Shown in pieces: positions 9,058 to 18,511 of a DNA stretch of 54,311 nt (the first letter of the stretch is position 1; each line of letters opens with the position of its first letter). The position numbers and the translations under genes are program-made. The notes beneath the pieces were generated by a model. The model worked only from the letters and a program-made list of their open reading frames with translations, was not told the origin of the DNA and did no database searches. The DNA is from Thermoflexales bacterium (GTDB lineage Bacteria > Chloroflexota > Anaerolineae > J036 > Brachytrichaceae): positions 1 to 54,311 of the forward strand of contig JANWVF010000110.1 of the NCBI GenBank assembly GCA_025056965.1. The letters run 5' to 3'.

Positions 9058-9089
9058 ACGCGGTGTGTGTCTTGGTTGACTCGTTTCCA

Positions 9090-9116
9090 AACCCCGCTTG
9101 AGAAGGCGGGGTTTTT
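9090..9116 (+). terminator. Intrinsic terminator of the cobalamin riboswitch
   Basis: AACCCCGC (9090-9097) pairs with GCGGGGTT (9106-9113) around an 8-base loop and runs into TTTTT ending at 9116. It lies about 90 bases past the aptamer and 73 bases before btuF1. This is the position expected for a riboswitch expression platform. Confidence 0.85.
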
Positions 9117-9188
9117 CGTTCGCCATGACTGCTCGATCCGCCGGCGTGCCCGTTCGGGCGCGCGTTCATAGCCGTCTGCGATTTAACC

Positions 9189-10514
9189 ATGTCACACACC
9201 GTAAACAAATTCTCAACCTTTCATCGTCTGCTAGCTACGACTCTATTGGCAGCGGCGCTGACTGCCTGCGCCGTGCCTGTGCCGACTGTCACGCCTGCAC
9301 AGCCGCAAGAGCCGACTCAAGCCGCACCTACGGCAACGCTGGAGGCTACTGCTACGCCTCAGCCGACCAGCACGCCTGCGCCGGCCGTCGAGGCTCCGAC
9401 TGCCAACATCACCGATGGCTGTGCCGAGACCTACAGCCCCGACGTTGACTACTTCCCGGAGAAGGTCACCGTCGAGGACGCCACCGGTTTCACGGTGGAG
9501 TACTTCAAGAACTACAAAGTCGTCACCGTGCTCAAGCCCTGGAGTGGGGCCGAGCAGCAGTTCAAGTACGTCATCGTGCAGTGCGGCACGCCTGCACCAA
9601 CCGACGTCGGTGACGCCTTGGTGATCCAGGCGCCGGTCAAGGACTTGATTGCGATGAGCACTACGCACTTACCACACTTGGAGAAACTGGACGTGCTCGA
9701 CCGCCTGCTGGGCCTGGACAGCTTCCTGTATGTGAACAACCCTAAGGTGCGCACGCTGATCGAGGCCGGCGCGCTGGTCGAGATCGGCGGTGGAGCCGAG
9801 GTCAACATCGAGAAAACCATCGCCGCCCAGCCCGATCTCGTGATGACCTACGGGGTGGGTGACCCACAATACGACGCTCATCCCAAGTTGCTGGAGGCCA
9901 AGATCCCCACTGTGCTGAACGCCGAGTACATGGAGGGCACACCTCTGGGCCGCGCCGAGTGGATCAAGTTCACCGCGCTGTTCTTCAACAAGGAGGCCAA
10001 GGCACAGGAGGAATATGCCGGCATGAAGCAGCGCTACCAAGCCGTGGCCGAAAAGGTCAAGGCTGCAACGACCAAGCCCACCGTCATCTCCGGCATGGCC
10101 AGCAAGGACAAGTGGCGCGTGCCGGGCGGCGGCAGCTATGCTGCGCGGCTCATCGCTGATGCCGGCGGCGCTTACCTCTTCGCCGATGACACCAGTGCCG
10201 GCAGCCTCTCGCTGACTTTCGAGGAGGTGTACGACAAAGCTGTCAAAGCGGAAGTATGGCTGTTGACCAGCTTCCAGCGCTACGACAGCATCAAGGCGAT
10301 CTTGGATGAAGAGCCGCGCTACGCCGAACTGGCCGCCGTGAAGAAAGGCAACGTCTGGAACTACGACAAGCGCATCAACGAGAACGGCGGCAATGACTAC
10401 TAGGAGACCGGCGTCGGCAATCCCGACATCCTACTGGCCGACCTGGCCAAGATTCTGCATCCCGAATTGATGGCTGGCCACGAGCTGGTCTTCTGGCGTC
10501 AAATTCCGACCTAG
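9189..10514 (+). pseudogene. btuF: Corrinoid ABC transporter substrate-binding lipoprotein, interrupted by an in-frame TAG
   Basis: A periplasmic-binding-protein-2 family protein (PF01497 type) for B12 or related metal chelates. It has a signal peptide with lipobox ALTAC near residue 26, a Thr/Pro-rich linker, and then a sequence closely matching btuF2 at 11535. The first stop is TAG at 10401-10403, giving 404 residues. In btuF2 the same codon is TGG inside GGNDYWETG. After the TAG the frame continues for 36 codons that still match the btuF2 tail (ETGVGNPDILLADLAKILHP) and ends at TAG 10512-10514. The gene is either a recently truncated copy, read through, or a sequencing error. No Shine-Dalgarno is visible before the ATG at 9189. 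Confidence 0.85.
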
Positions 10515-10545
10515 CCGACGCAGTAGTGGCTCGATCTCTCACCAA

Positions 10546-10573
10546 AGCCAACTCTTGTTTTGTGCAGTTGGCT
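10546..10573 (+). repeat. Eight-base-pair hairpin in the btuF1-FAS1 gap
   Basis: AGCCAACT and AGTTGGCT form a perfect stem around a 12-base T-rich loop. There is no T tract after it, so it is not a standard terminator. It may be an RNA-stability or processing element between btuF1 and the FAS1 gene. The rest of the 10515-10630 gap holds no gene that I can see. Confidence 0.4.
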
Positions 10574-10630
10574 CTGGCCTAAGGCGTTCGACGCCTATGC
10601 AACCCATCTCGTCAACAAGGATGAAAAGCA

Positions 10631-11470
10631 ATGAAGACTAACCTTCGCAGATCATTTGCCTTACTTGTGATCGCAAGCGCGATCGGTGCTGCCATGTCCA
10701 GCTATGCCCCGACAGTTTCAGCGCAGGGGCTCGGATACATTCGCGGCATCGCTTTTGCGGATGCCAATGGCAACGGCAAACGCGACATCGGCGAGCGGGC
10801 GCTCGACGTTGCCCGCTTTAAGATCACCAACGGCGGCAACTTCTGGCGCTGCGGCGCGGTGTTCGGCGAGACGCCGTTCCAAGTTCCCGTCCGCCCGGGC
10901 ACATACTTCGTGATGCCAATTGCCGGTCCCGGCGAGTATCCGACCGTGCCCGTGATCCGAGTGACCGTCGAGGCCGGTAAGTCTGCCGAGGCAGATTTGC
11001 CTTTTGGCTCGAACCCGCTGGCCGTCGCAGAGAACTGCGGCGCATATCAACCCAAGCGAACGGCGCGCGTGCCGATGGGCGTCGTCGAGAGCGCGAACGG
11101 CGCCGGGCTGACGACGTTGACGCGCCTGATTGATCAAGCCGGCCTATTTGAAACTCTGAGCGGTCGCGGGCCGTTCACCGTGTTCGCGCCGACCGACCTG
11201 GCATTCGCCCAGTTCACCGAGGAAGAGCTTGAGGCGTTGCGCGCGGATCGGTCGCGCCTGCGTGCAGTGCTTACCTATCACGTCGTCCCCGGCCTGTTCA
11301 AGGCCGATCAGGTTGCCAAAGCGCTGGGCTTAAGCACGGTCAACGGCAAGCTCTTGATCGTGCGAACCGAAGGCTCAGATGTCTTTGTGGGTGAGGCGCG
11401 CGTGATCAGGACGGATATCACCGCAGCCAACGGCGTGATTCACATCATTGATGGCGTGCTTATGCCCTAG
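10631..11470 (+). CDS. Exported fasciclin (FAS1) domain protein with N-terminal SdrD-like domain
   Basis: A 279-residue exported protein. A signal peptide covers about residues 1-31. Residues 33-130 look like an SdrD/collagen-binding B-type domain, with the Asp/Asn-rich loop DANGNGKRDIGE that often binds calcium. A FAS1 domain follows at about 150-279 with GPFTVFAPTDLAF, LTYHVVPG and the terminal VIHIIDGVLMP. FAS1 domains mediate adhesion or bind small ligands. Its position between two btuF copies and downstream of the cobalamin riboswitch suggests that it is B12-regulated. A role in surface corrinoid capture is only an inference. Confidence 0.85.
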   Translation: MKTNLRRSFALLVIASAIGAAMSSYAPTVSAQGLGYIRGIAFADANGNGKRDIGERALDVARFKITNGGNFWRCGAVFGETPFQVPVRPGTYFVMPIAGPGEYPTVPVIRVTVEAGKSAEADLPFGSNPLAVAENCGAYQPKRTARVPMGVVESANGAGLTTLTRLIDQAGLFETLSGRGPFTVFAPTDLAFAQFTEEELEALRADRSRLRAVLTYHVVPGLFKADQVAKALGLSTVNGKLLIVRTEGSDVFVGEARVIRTDITAANGVIHIIDGVLMP

Positions 11471-11534
11471 CACAGCACCTGTGCATCAACTCAGCAAACA
11501 GATCGTTCACGTTTGATTAGGGATGGAGAAAGCT

Positions 11535-12785
11535 ATGTCACACGCTTCCAAGAACCCACGACACGTTCGCATTCACACTTTGGCCCTGCTGCTCGCAGCA
11601 GCGCTTACCCTTAGCATTGCGCCTGCGCATGCCGGCGCAGTACCTCGACCTGCCCAAGCGGCAAATCTGGTCAACGGCTGCGTGCAAACCTACAGCCCTG
11701 CGGTGGACTACTTCCCGCAGAAGGTGAAGGTGGAGGATGCTACGGGGTTCACGGTGAAGTACTTCAGGAACTACAAGGAGGTCACCGTGCTCAACCCCTG
11801 GCGCGGCGCAAAGGAACAGTTCAAATACGTGCTCGTCCAATGCGGCACCCCGCAACCTCAGGGCATCCGAAACGCAATCGTGATCGAAGTGCCCGTTGGG
11901 CGTGTGATCGCGATGAGCACGACTCACTTGCCGCACCTCGACAAGCTCGGGCTGCTCGACCGTCTGATCGGCATGGATACCTTCAAGTATGTCAACAACC
12001 CCAAAGTTCGTGCGATGATCCAACGTGGCGGCATGGTCGAGATCGGCGACGGTCCACAAGTGAGCATTGAAAAGACCGTCGCAGCCGAGCCGGACATCGT
12101 GATGACCTTCGGCGTTGGTGATCCTAGGTCCGATGCACATCCCAAGTTGCTCGAGGCCGGCATTCCCACGGTGATCAATGCTGAGTACATGGAAGGCACA
12201 CCGCTTGGGCGCGCCGAATGGATCAAGTTCACCGCGCTGTTCTTCAACAAAGAGGCGGAGGCGCAGAGGGAATATGCCCAAATGAAGCGGCGCTATCTGT
12301 CCGTCGCAAACCGAGTGAAGAACGTCGCCAATCGGCCTGTGGTGCTGCAGGGCGTCGTCAGCCGAGACCGCTGGCGCGTGCCCGGCGGCGGCAGCTATGC
12401 TGCGCGTCTGATTGCCGATGCCGGCGGCAAATACCTCTGGTCGGACAACACCGAGGCCGGCAGCCTCTCGCTCACTTTTGAAGAAGTCTTCTTCCGCGCC
12501 ACGCAGGCCGACGTGTGGTTGCTCGCCAGCTTTCAGCGCTTCAACAGCATCAAGCAGCTCGTTGACACAGAACCGCGCTATAGCGGCGTAGGTGCTGTCA
12601 AGAAGGGGCAGGTGTGGAACTACGACAAGCGCTTAAATGAGAACGGCGGCAACGACTACTGGGAGACCGGCGTCGCCAACCCAGACCTCCTGCTCGCCGA
12701 TCTCGTCAAAATCCTGCACCCGAACGTTTTGCCCAATCACGAGCCGGTGTTCTGGCGACAGCTCACCGCTGAACCGACTCAATGA
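11535..12785 (+). CDS. btuF: Corrinoid ABC transporter substrate-binding protein (intact copy)
   Basis: A 416-residue PF01497-type binding protein that delivers corrinoid to BtuCD. A signal peptide ends near AHAGA, without the lipobox seen in btuF1. The mature protein has a small N-terminal region with two Cys (NGCVQTYSP and VLVQCGTPQ), then the binding lobes including MSTTHLPHLDKL and PGGGSYAARLIADAGG. I chose the ATG at 11535 because GGAG lies seven bases before it and because btuF1 also begins with MSH; an ATG at 11523 is possible. Its stop overlaps the btuC start by four bases (ATGA), so the two are translationally coupled. It is clearly a tandem duplicate of btuF1. Confidence 0.92.
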   Translation: MSHASKNPRHVRIHTLALLLAAALTLSIAPAHAGAVPRPAQAANLVNGCVQTYSPAVDYFPQKVKVEDATGFTVKYFRNYKEVTVLNPWRGAKEQFKYVLVQCGTPQPQGIRNAIVIEVPVGRVIAMSTTHLPHLDKLGLLDRLIGMDTFKYVNNPKVRAMIQRGGMVEIGDGPQVSIEKTVAAEPDIVMTFGVGDPRSDAHPKLLEAGIPTVINAEYMEGTPLGRAEWIKFTALFFNKEAEAQREYAQMKRRYLSVANRVKNVANRPVVLQGVVSRDRWRVPGGGSYAARLIADAGGKYLWSDNTEAGSLSLTFEEVFFRATQADVWLLASFQRFNSIKQLVDTEPRYSGVGAVKKGQVWNYDKRLNENGGNDYWETGVANPDLLLADLVKILHPNVLPNHEPVFWRQLTAEPTQ

Positions 12786-13879
12786 AGGTGCAACTTTCCT
12801 CGGCAGAGGCTGGCTGGACACGTGCTCCAGCCAGCCCATTCCCGCCGCTGCGCATGCGCCGCGGCATCCTGCTGCTGCTGATCGCGTTCACCGGCGCCGC
12901 ATTCATGCTGTCTTTGGCGATCGGCGCAGTCAGCATTCCGCTCGATGAGGTGCTGCGCGTGCTGCTCGGCGGGCAAGCCAGCAAAGACACTTGGCAGACG
13001 ATCGTCCTCACCTTTCGCCTGCCGAAGGCGATCACCGCGCTGTTGGCCGGCGCAGCCCTGAGCGCCGCCGGCCTTCAGATGCAGACGCTCTTCCGCAATC
13101 CGCTGGCCGATCCGTTCGTGCTCGGCATCAGCAGCGGTGCAAGCTTGGGCGTGGCGCTGGTCGTGCTCGGCGGCGCGGCCGTCAGCGCCAGCGTCTTCGG
13201 GCGCACGGCATTCCTGGGTGAACTCGGCTTGGTCGGCGCGGCTTCGCTCGGCGCGGCTGCCGTGTTTGCGCTGGTGCTCGCCATCGCCCGCCGCGTGCAG
13301 AGCGTGATCACGCTGCTGGTGCTCGGTTTGATGGTCGGCTACCTCGCCAGCGCCGTCGTCAGCGTGCTGATCTACTTCAGCCTTCCCGAACAGGTCAGCG
13401 CTTACATCAACTGGACGTTCGGCAGCTTTGGCGGGGTGACCTGGCAGCAGATGCGTGCCTTCGCGCCTGCGCTGCTGGTCGGCCTGGGGACGGCACTGCT
13501 CACGGTGAAACCGCTCAATGCGCTGCTGCTGGGCGAAAACTACGCCCGCAGCATGGGCGTCAACGTGCGCGTGGTGCGTTGGTGGGTGACGGCGAGCGCC
13601 TCGCTGCTGGCGGGCGCCGTGACGGCCTTCTGCGGCCCAATTGGGTTCATCGGGATCGCCGTGCCGCACTTGTGCCGAGCGCTGTTTGCCACCAGCGATC
13701 ATCGCGTGCTCATGCCTGCCTCGCTGCTGCTCGGCGGCGGCTTGGCGCTGATCTTCGATCTGATCAGCCAGATGCCCGGCACGCGTGCTGCCCTGCCGCT
13801 CAACGTAGTCACTTCGGCAGTCGGCGCCCCCGTCGTCTTGTGGATCGTGATGCGCCGGCAAAGTTTTGGGAGGATTTAA
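12782..13879 (+). CDS. btuC: Corrinoid ABC transporter permease (FecCD/BtuC family)
   Basis: A 365-residue inner-membrane permease with about ten hydrophobic helices, forming the B12 translocation channel with BtuD. Family segments include the PRLPKAITALLAGAALS-like start of the domain (here FRLPKAITALLAG), GLQMQTLFRNPLADPFVLG, GPIGFIGIAVPHLCRAL and a helix ending LPLNVVTSAVGAPV. The first 40 residues are polar, as in many BtuC proteins. It overlaps btuF2 by four bases and abuts btuD directly, which shows a single importer operon. Assignment to B12 rather than iron chelate rests on the riboswitch and neighbours. Confidence 0.93.
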   Translation: MKVQLSSAEAGWTRAPASPFPPLRMRRGILLLLIAFTGAAFMLSLAIGAVSIPLDEVLRVLLGGQASKDTWQTIVLTFRLPKAITALLAGAALSAAGLQMQTLFRNPLADPFVLGISSGASLGVALVVLGGAAVSASVFGRTAFLGELGLVGAASLGAAAVFALVLAIARRVQSVITLLVLGLMVGYLASAVVSVLIYFSLPEQVSAYINWTFGSFGGVTWQQMRAFAPALLVGLGTALLTVKPLNALLLGENYARSMGVNVRVVRWWVTASASLLAGAVTAFCGPIGFIGIAVPHLCRALFATSDHRVLMPASLLLGGGLALIFDLISQMPGTRAALPLNVVTSAVGAPVVLWIVMRRQSFGRI

Positions 13880-14836
13880 GTGGTGAACCGGTGGGAACAG
13901 GCAGGGTATGCGTTGGGCCAAATGCGCCGCGCATCGGAGCATTCCGAACCGGCGGAGCGTTCGCCGGACGCAACGGCGGCCATCTACGCGCGTGACCTGA
14001 CTACGGGGTATCGGCAAGGTACGCGCGTGCGGGTCGTGCATCGCGGGCTTGGGCTTGCTTTGCCGCGTGGAAAGCTCACTGCGCTGCTTGGCCCGAATGG
14101 AGCCGGCAAAAGCACGCTGATGCGTACGCTCTCTGGGCTCCAGCCGGCGCTGGCCGGCGCGGTGTGGGTGGACGGCGTGCCGTTGCGCACGCTCTCGCCC
14201 CAAGCCATCGCGCGCAAGCTCGCCGTCGTGCTCACCGACCGCGTAGATGTCGGCTACATGACGGCGTATGCCCTAGCCGCGCTCGGGCGTCATCCCTACA
14301 CTCGCTGGGATGGGTGGCTGACGCCTGAGGACGAGCAGATCGTCCAAGAGGCGATGCACGCGGCGGGCTGTGCGGGGCTTGCCGCGCGGATGGTCGCCGA
14401 ATTAAGCGACGGCGAGCGCCAGAGGGTGATGATCGCCCGCGCCTTAGCGCAGCAAACGCCGATCATCTTTCTCGATGAACCTACGGCTTTTCTTGACCTG
14501 CCGCGCCGCATCGAGATGATGCATCTGCTGGCCGACCTAGCTCATCGCACCGGCCGCGCCCTGTTGCTCAGCACACACGACCTCGAACTAGCTCTCCGCT
14601 TTGCCGATGGCCTGTGGCTAATGGGCGGCGATGGCACGTTCGTCACAGGCACGCCGATGGAGCTGTTGCAGCGCGGCGAATTGCTGCGCGTCTTCTCCGG
14701 CGAGGGTCGCGAAGTACGGCGCTACCTACAGGACCTGCATCAGCGCTGGCAAGCAAAGGATTTGTCGGCAGATTGGCTTAAGGCCGAAACGCAAGGATCG
14801 CACGATAAACATCCTGTTTCACAGATAGGTGGCTGA
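13880..14836 (+). CDS. btuD: Corrinoid ABC transporter ATP-binding protein
   Basis: A 318-residue ABC ATPase that energises BtuC. Walker A GPNGAGKST is at residues 71-79, the signature LSDGERQ at 175-181, Walker B PIIFLDEP at 194-201, and the switch His in LSTHDLEL. The start is GTG 13880 or 13883, directly after the btuC stop, with GGGAGG at 13866-13871. About 38 residues precede the ABC domain, longer than usual, so a later start cannot be excluded. The catalytic residues are all intact, unlike the next gene. Confidence 0.92.
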   Translation: MVNRWEQAGYALGQMRRASEHSEPAERSPDATAAIYARDLTTGYRQGTRVRVVHRGLGLALPRGKLTALLGPNGAGKSTLMRTLSGLQPALAGAVWVDGVPLRTLSPQAIARKLAVVLTDRVDVGYMTAYALAALGRHPYTRWDGWLTPEDEQIVQEAMHAAGCAGLAARMVAELSDGERQRVMIARALAQQTPIIFLDEPTAFLDLPRRIEMMHLLADLAHRTGRALLLSTHDLELALRFADGLWLMGGDGTFVTGTPMELLQRGELLRVFSGEGREVRRYLQDLHQRWQAKDLSADWLKAETQGSHDKHPVSQIGG

Positions 14837-14884
14837 GTGTGATCCAAGGGAATCGAGCAAGATCCGGGAGGGGAGGTCTCCGCC

Positions 14885-15667
14885 ATGAAAAGGATTGCGC
14901 CGATTGGTTTGGAAATGCGCGATGTGGCGTATGCCTACCCCGGACAATCGGGTTGGGCCATCAACCACATCAATCTTAAGTTCGACGGCGGTCACAAAGT
15001 CGCCGTCGTAGGACGCAACGGGAGTGGCAAGTCCACTTTGCTCATGGTCGCCGCTGGTTTGCTGCGTCCGACGCATGGCCAGATATTCATCAACGGTCAG
15101 CCGGTCACGTTTGACCTGCAAGGTACGTTGGCCTTGCGTCGGCTGGTGGCAACGGTGCTAGTCGGCTGTGATGACCAGATCATGGACGCCCACTCCAACA
15201 TGCGCGGCGTCACGCTGGACCTCTGGGATAGCACAGCGGCTCATACGCGACTGCGCGATGCAACCCTTGGTCAGCGCGTCGAGCAGGTGAATGAACTGCG
15301 CCGCATGATCAACGCCCTGTTGCGCCCGCGCCACGCGCTCAGCCTAGGTGAACAAGCGATCGCCGCGATGCAGAGCGCGCTGCGGCTTGAGGCCGCGATC
15401 TTGATCCTCGATCATGCCTTCGACGTCCTCGACCGATTCGAGCGCAATGAGTTGTTGCACCAGTTGGATGCCTTCGCAAACTGTGGAGGCCTCGTCTTGC
15501 TTTCCACACATGACATTGCAGCCGTGTGCGACTGGGCGAGCATGCTCTTGGTGATGGCGGGGCACGAAGTGGCGATGATGGCTCCACCGAATTGCATCCT
15601 CGCAGATTCGTTCTTGCGCCGCGTTGTCTTTGGGAAGGATCCTTCAGAACGTTGGGAGTTACACTGA
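14885..15667 (+). CDS. Degenerate CbiO-like ABC ATPase
   Basis: A 260-residue ABC-type ATPase closest in layout to CbiO/EcfA. Walker A GRNGSGKST is intact at 43-51 and the switch His in LLSTHD is at 209. Other sites are eroded. The Q-loop FQNPDD of CbiO becomes VGCDDQ near 93-98. The signature is LSLGEQ at 152-157. The Walker B block reads ILILDH, so the catalytic Glu is replaced by His177. Such a protein should bind ATP but hydrolyse poorly. It may pair with BtuD or CbiO, or be a regulatory ATPase. It starts at ATG 14885 and lies between btuD and cobB in the same transcript. Confidence 0.85.
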   Translation: MKRIAPIGLEMRDVAYAYPGQSGWAINHINLKFDGGHKVAVVGRNGSGKSTLLMVAAGLLRPTHGQIFINGQPVTFDLQGTLALRRLVATVLVGCDDQIMDAHSNMRGVTLDLWDSTAAHTRLRDATLGQRVEQVNELRRMINALLRPRHALSLGEQAIAAMQSALRLEAAILILDHAFDVLDRFERNELLHQLDAFANCGGLVLLSTHDIAAVCDWASMLLVMAGHEVAMMAPPNCILADSFLRRVVFGKDPSERWELH

Positions 15668-15668
15668 G

Positions 15669-17097
<1,429 letters not shown>

Positions 17098-17111
<14 letters not shown>

Positions 17112-17829
17112 CCCGCAAATCTCTGCGCTGACCGTCGAGCTGATGCCCGGCGTGCGCCTACGCCGCTTGCCGAACGCGCTGCACGTTGAAAGCGCCTACG
17201 ATCTAATCTGCCTGAGCTCAGCGGTGCTGGGCGGCGGCATGCTGCGGACGCGCCATATCCTCAATCTGGGCCTGCCGCCCGACTACCGTTGTGGCAATCA
17301 TCTGGCCGATCTTCGCCAAGCAGCGCTGCAACTCGGCATCGCCGAGCCGTTCGTCGGCCTCATGACTGCGGCACGCATCGCCGATGCTCAGCTCGTCGTC
17401 GAGCGCGATGAGGCCGCAACAGTCGCTGCCGTCGTCACGCTGGGGATAAGCCATCCCACGGCGGCGGGGATTAGCCCGTGCGCGCAGGTCATTTATCCCG
17501 GCACCATCAACACCATCGTCCTGGTGGACGCCGAGCTGTCCGCTGCTGCGCAGGTCAACGCGCTCATGACGGCCACTGAGGCCAAGAGCCTCGTCCTGGC
17601 CGAGTGCGACGTGCGCACGGCGGAAGGCCATTTGGCCAGCGGCACCGGTAGCGATGCGCTCGTCATCGCTCAAACGGCGCGCGGCAAACACTTTGAATAC
17701 GGCGGTCCGATCTCGCACGTCGGCGCGATGATCGGCCGTGCCGTGCGCACGGCGACGCTCAATGCTGTGCGCGTATGGCGCGCGCGTCGGGCCGCCGAGG
17801 CGGCAGCGGCCGATCCGATTGTTCCCTAG
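17098..17829 (+). CDS. cbiZ: Adenosylcobinamide amidohydrolase
   Basis: A 243-residue salvage enzyme that cleaves the aminopropanol arm of adenosylcobinamide to give adenosylcobyric acid, so that imported corrinoids can be rebuilt with the preferred lower ligand. The C-terminal signature is clear: TEAKSLVLAECDVRTAEGH, then ASGTGSDALVIAQTARG and FEYGGPISHVGAMIGRAV. The ATG at 17098 overlaps the cbiA stop by 14 bases, which suggests coupled translation. CbiZ is known from archaea and some bacteria as a remodelling enzyme; its presence beside cbiB, cobD and cbiP fits that. Confidence 0.93.
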
Positions 17830-17857
17830 AGCGTGAACCCGAACAAGGACGGCGACT

Positions 17858-18511
17858 ATGACCCTATCCGAATCTGAGACGACCGAATCCCGAACCACCG
17901 ATCGCTTCGGCATCGAGTTGGCCAACACGCCGCTCCGCACCGATCCCGACCGTGAGGCGAAGCGCAAGGCGGTGCGGGAAAGCCACAGGCCGAAAGGGCT
18001 GGTGATCGTCAACACCGGCAAAGGCAAGGGCAAGACCACGGCAGCCATAGGCATCCTCCTGCGCGCCTGGGGGCGCAACATGCGCGTAGGGGGCATTCAA
18101 TTCTTTAAGCATGAAAAGTCGTCCTATGGCGAGCTGAAGGCGCTGGAGAAGATGGGCATCGAGCTGAAGCCGATGGGCGACGGCTTTACTTGGACCAGCA
18201 AGGACATAGACGAGACTAAGGCGAAAGCCCTGCACGGATGGGAGGTGGCCAAACAGAAAATTGCCGGTGGTGAATACGACGTGTTCTTGCTCGACGAGTT
18301 CACCTACGTGATGCATTTCGGCTGGTTGGACGCTGGCGAGGTCGTCGCATGGCTGCGCGCGCATAAGCCGCCGATGACGCATGTGATCATCACCGGGCGC
18401 GATGCGCCCGAGGCACTCATCGAATTTGCCGACCTAGTGACCGAAATGCGCGAGGTGAAGCATCCTTACCGCGACCAAGGCATTCGCGCACAGCCCGGCA
18501 TCGAGTTCTGA
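17858..18511 (+). CDS. cobA: Cob(I)alamin adenosyltransferase, CobA/BtuR type
   Basis: A 217-residue P-loop enzyme that transfers the 5'-deoxyadenosyl group of ATP to cobalt. The P-loop [14 protein letters not shown] lies at about 52-65, followed by the family segments [26 protein letters not shown] and a C-terminal [20 protein letters not shown]. The N-terminal 46 residues form a polar extension typical of CobA. Its stop shares one base with the cobN start (TGATG). CbiZ acts on adenosylated cobinamide, so CobA plausibly supplies its substrate. Confidence 0.95.
   Translation: MTLSESETTESRTTDRFGIELANTPLRTDPDREAKRKAVRESHRPKGLVIVNTGKGKGKTTAAIGILLRAWGRNMRVGGIQFFKHEKSSYGELKALEKMGIELKPMGDGFTWTSKDIDETKAKALHGWEVAKQKIAGGEYDVFLLDEFTYVMHFGWLDAGEVVAWLRAHKPPMTHVIITGRDAPEALIEFADLVTEMREVKHPYRDQGIRAQPGIEF

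Noticed and set aside
12779-14203. 474-codon open frame on the minus strand opposite btuC/btuD
   Set aside because: Its product is low-complexity (His, Arg, Gln, Glu-rich) with no motif, and it is antisense to two clear ABC genes. Long antisense frames are expected in GC-rich codon-biased DNA.
17218-18096. 292-codon minus-strand frame opposite cbiZ/cobA
   Set aside because: It spans two well-supported genes and their gap in antisense and has no protein signature.
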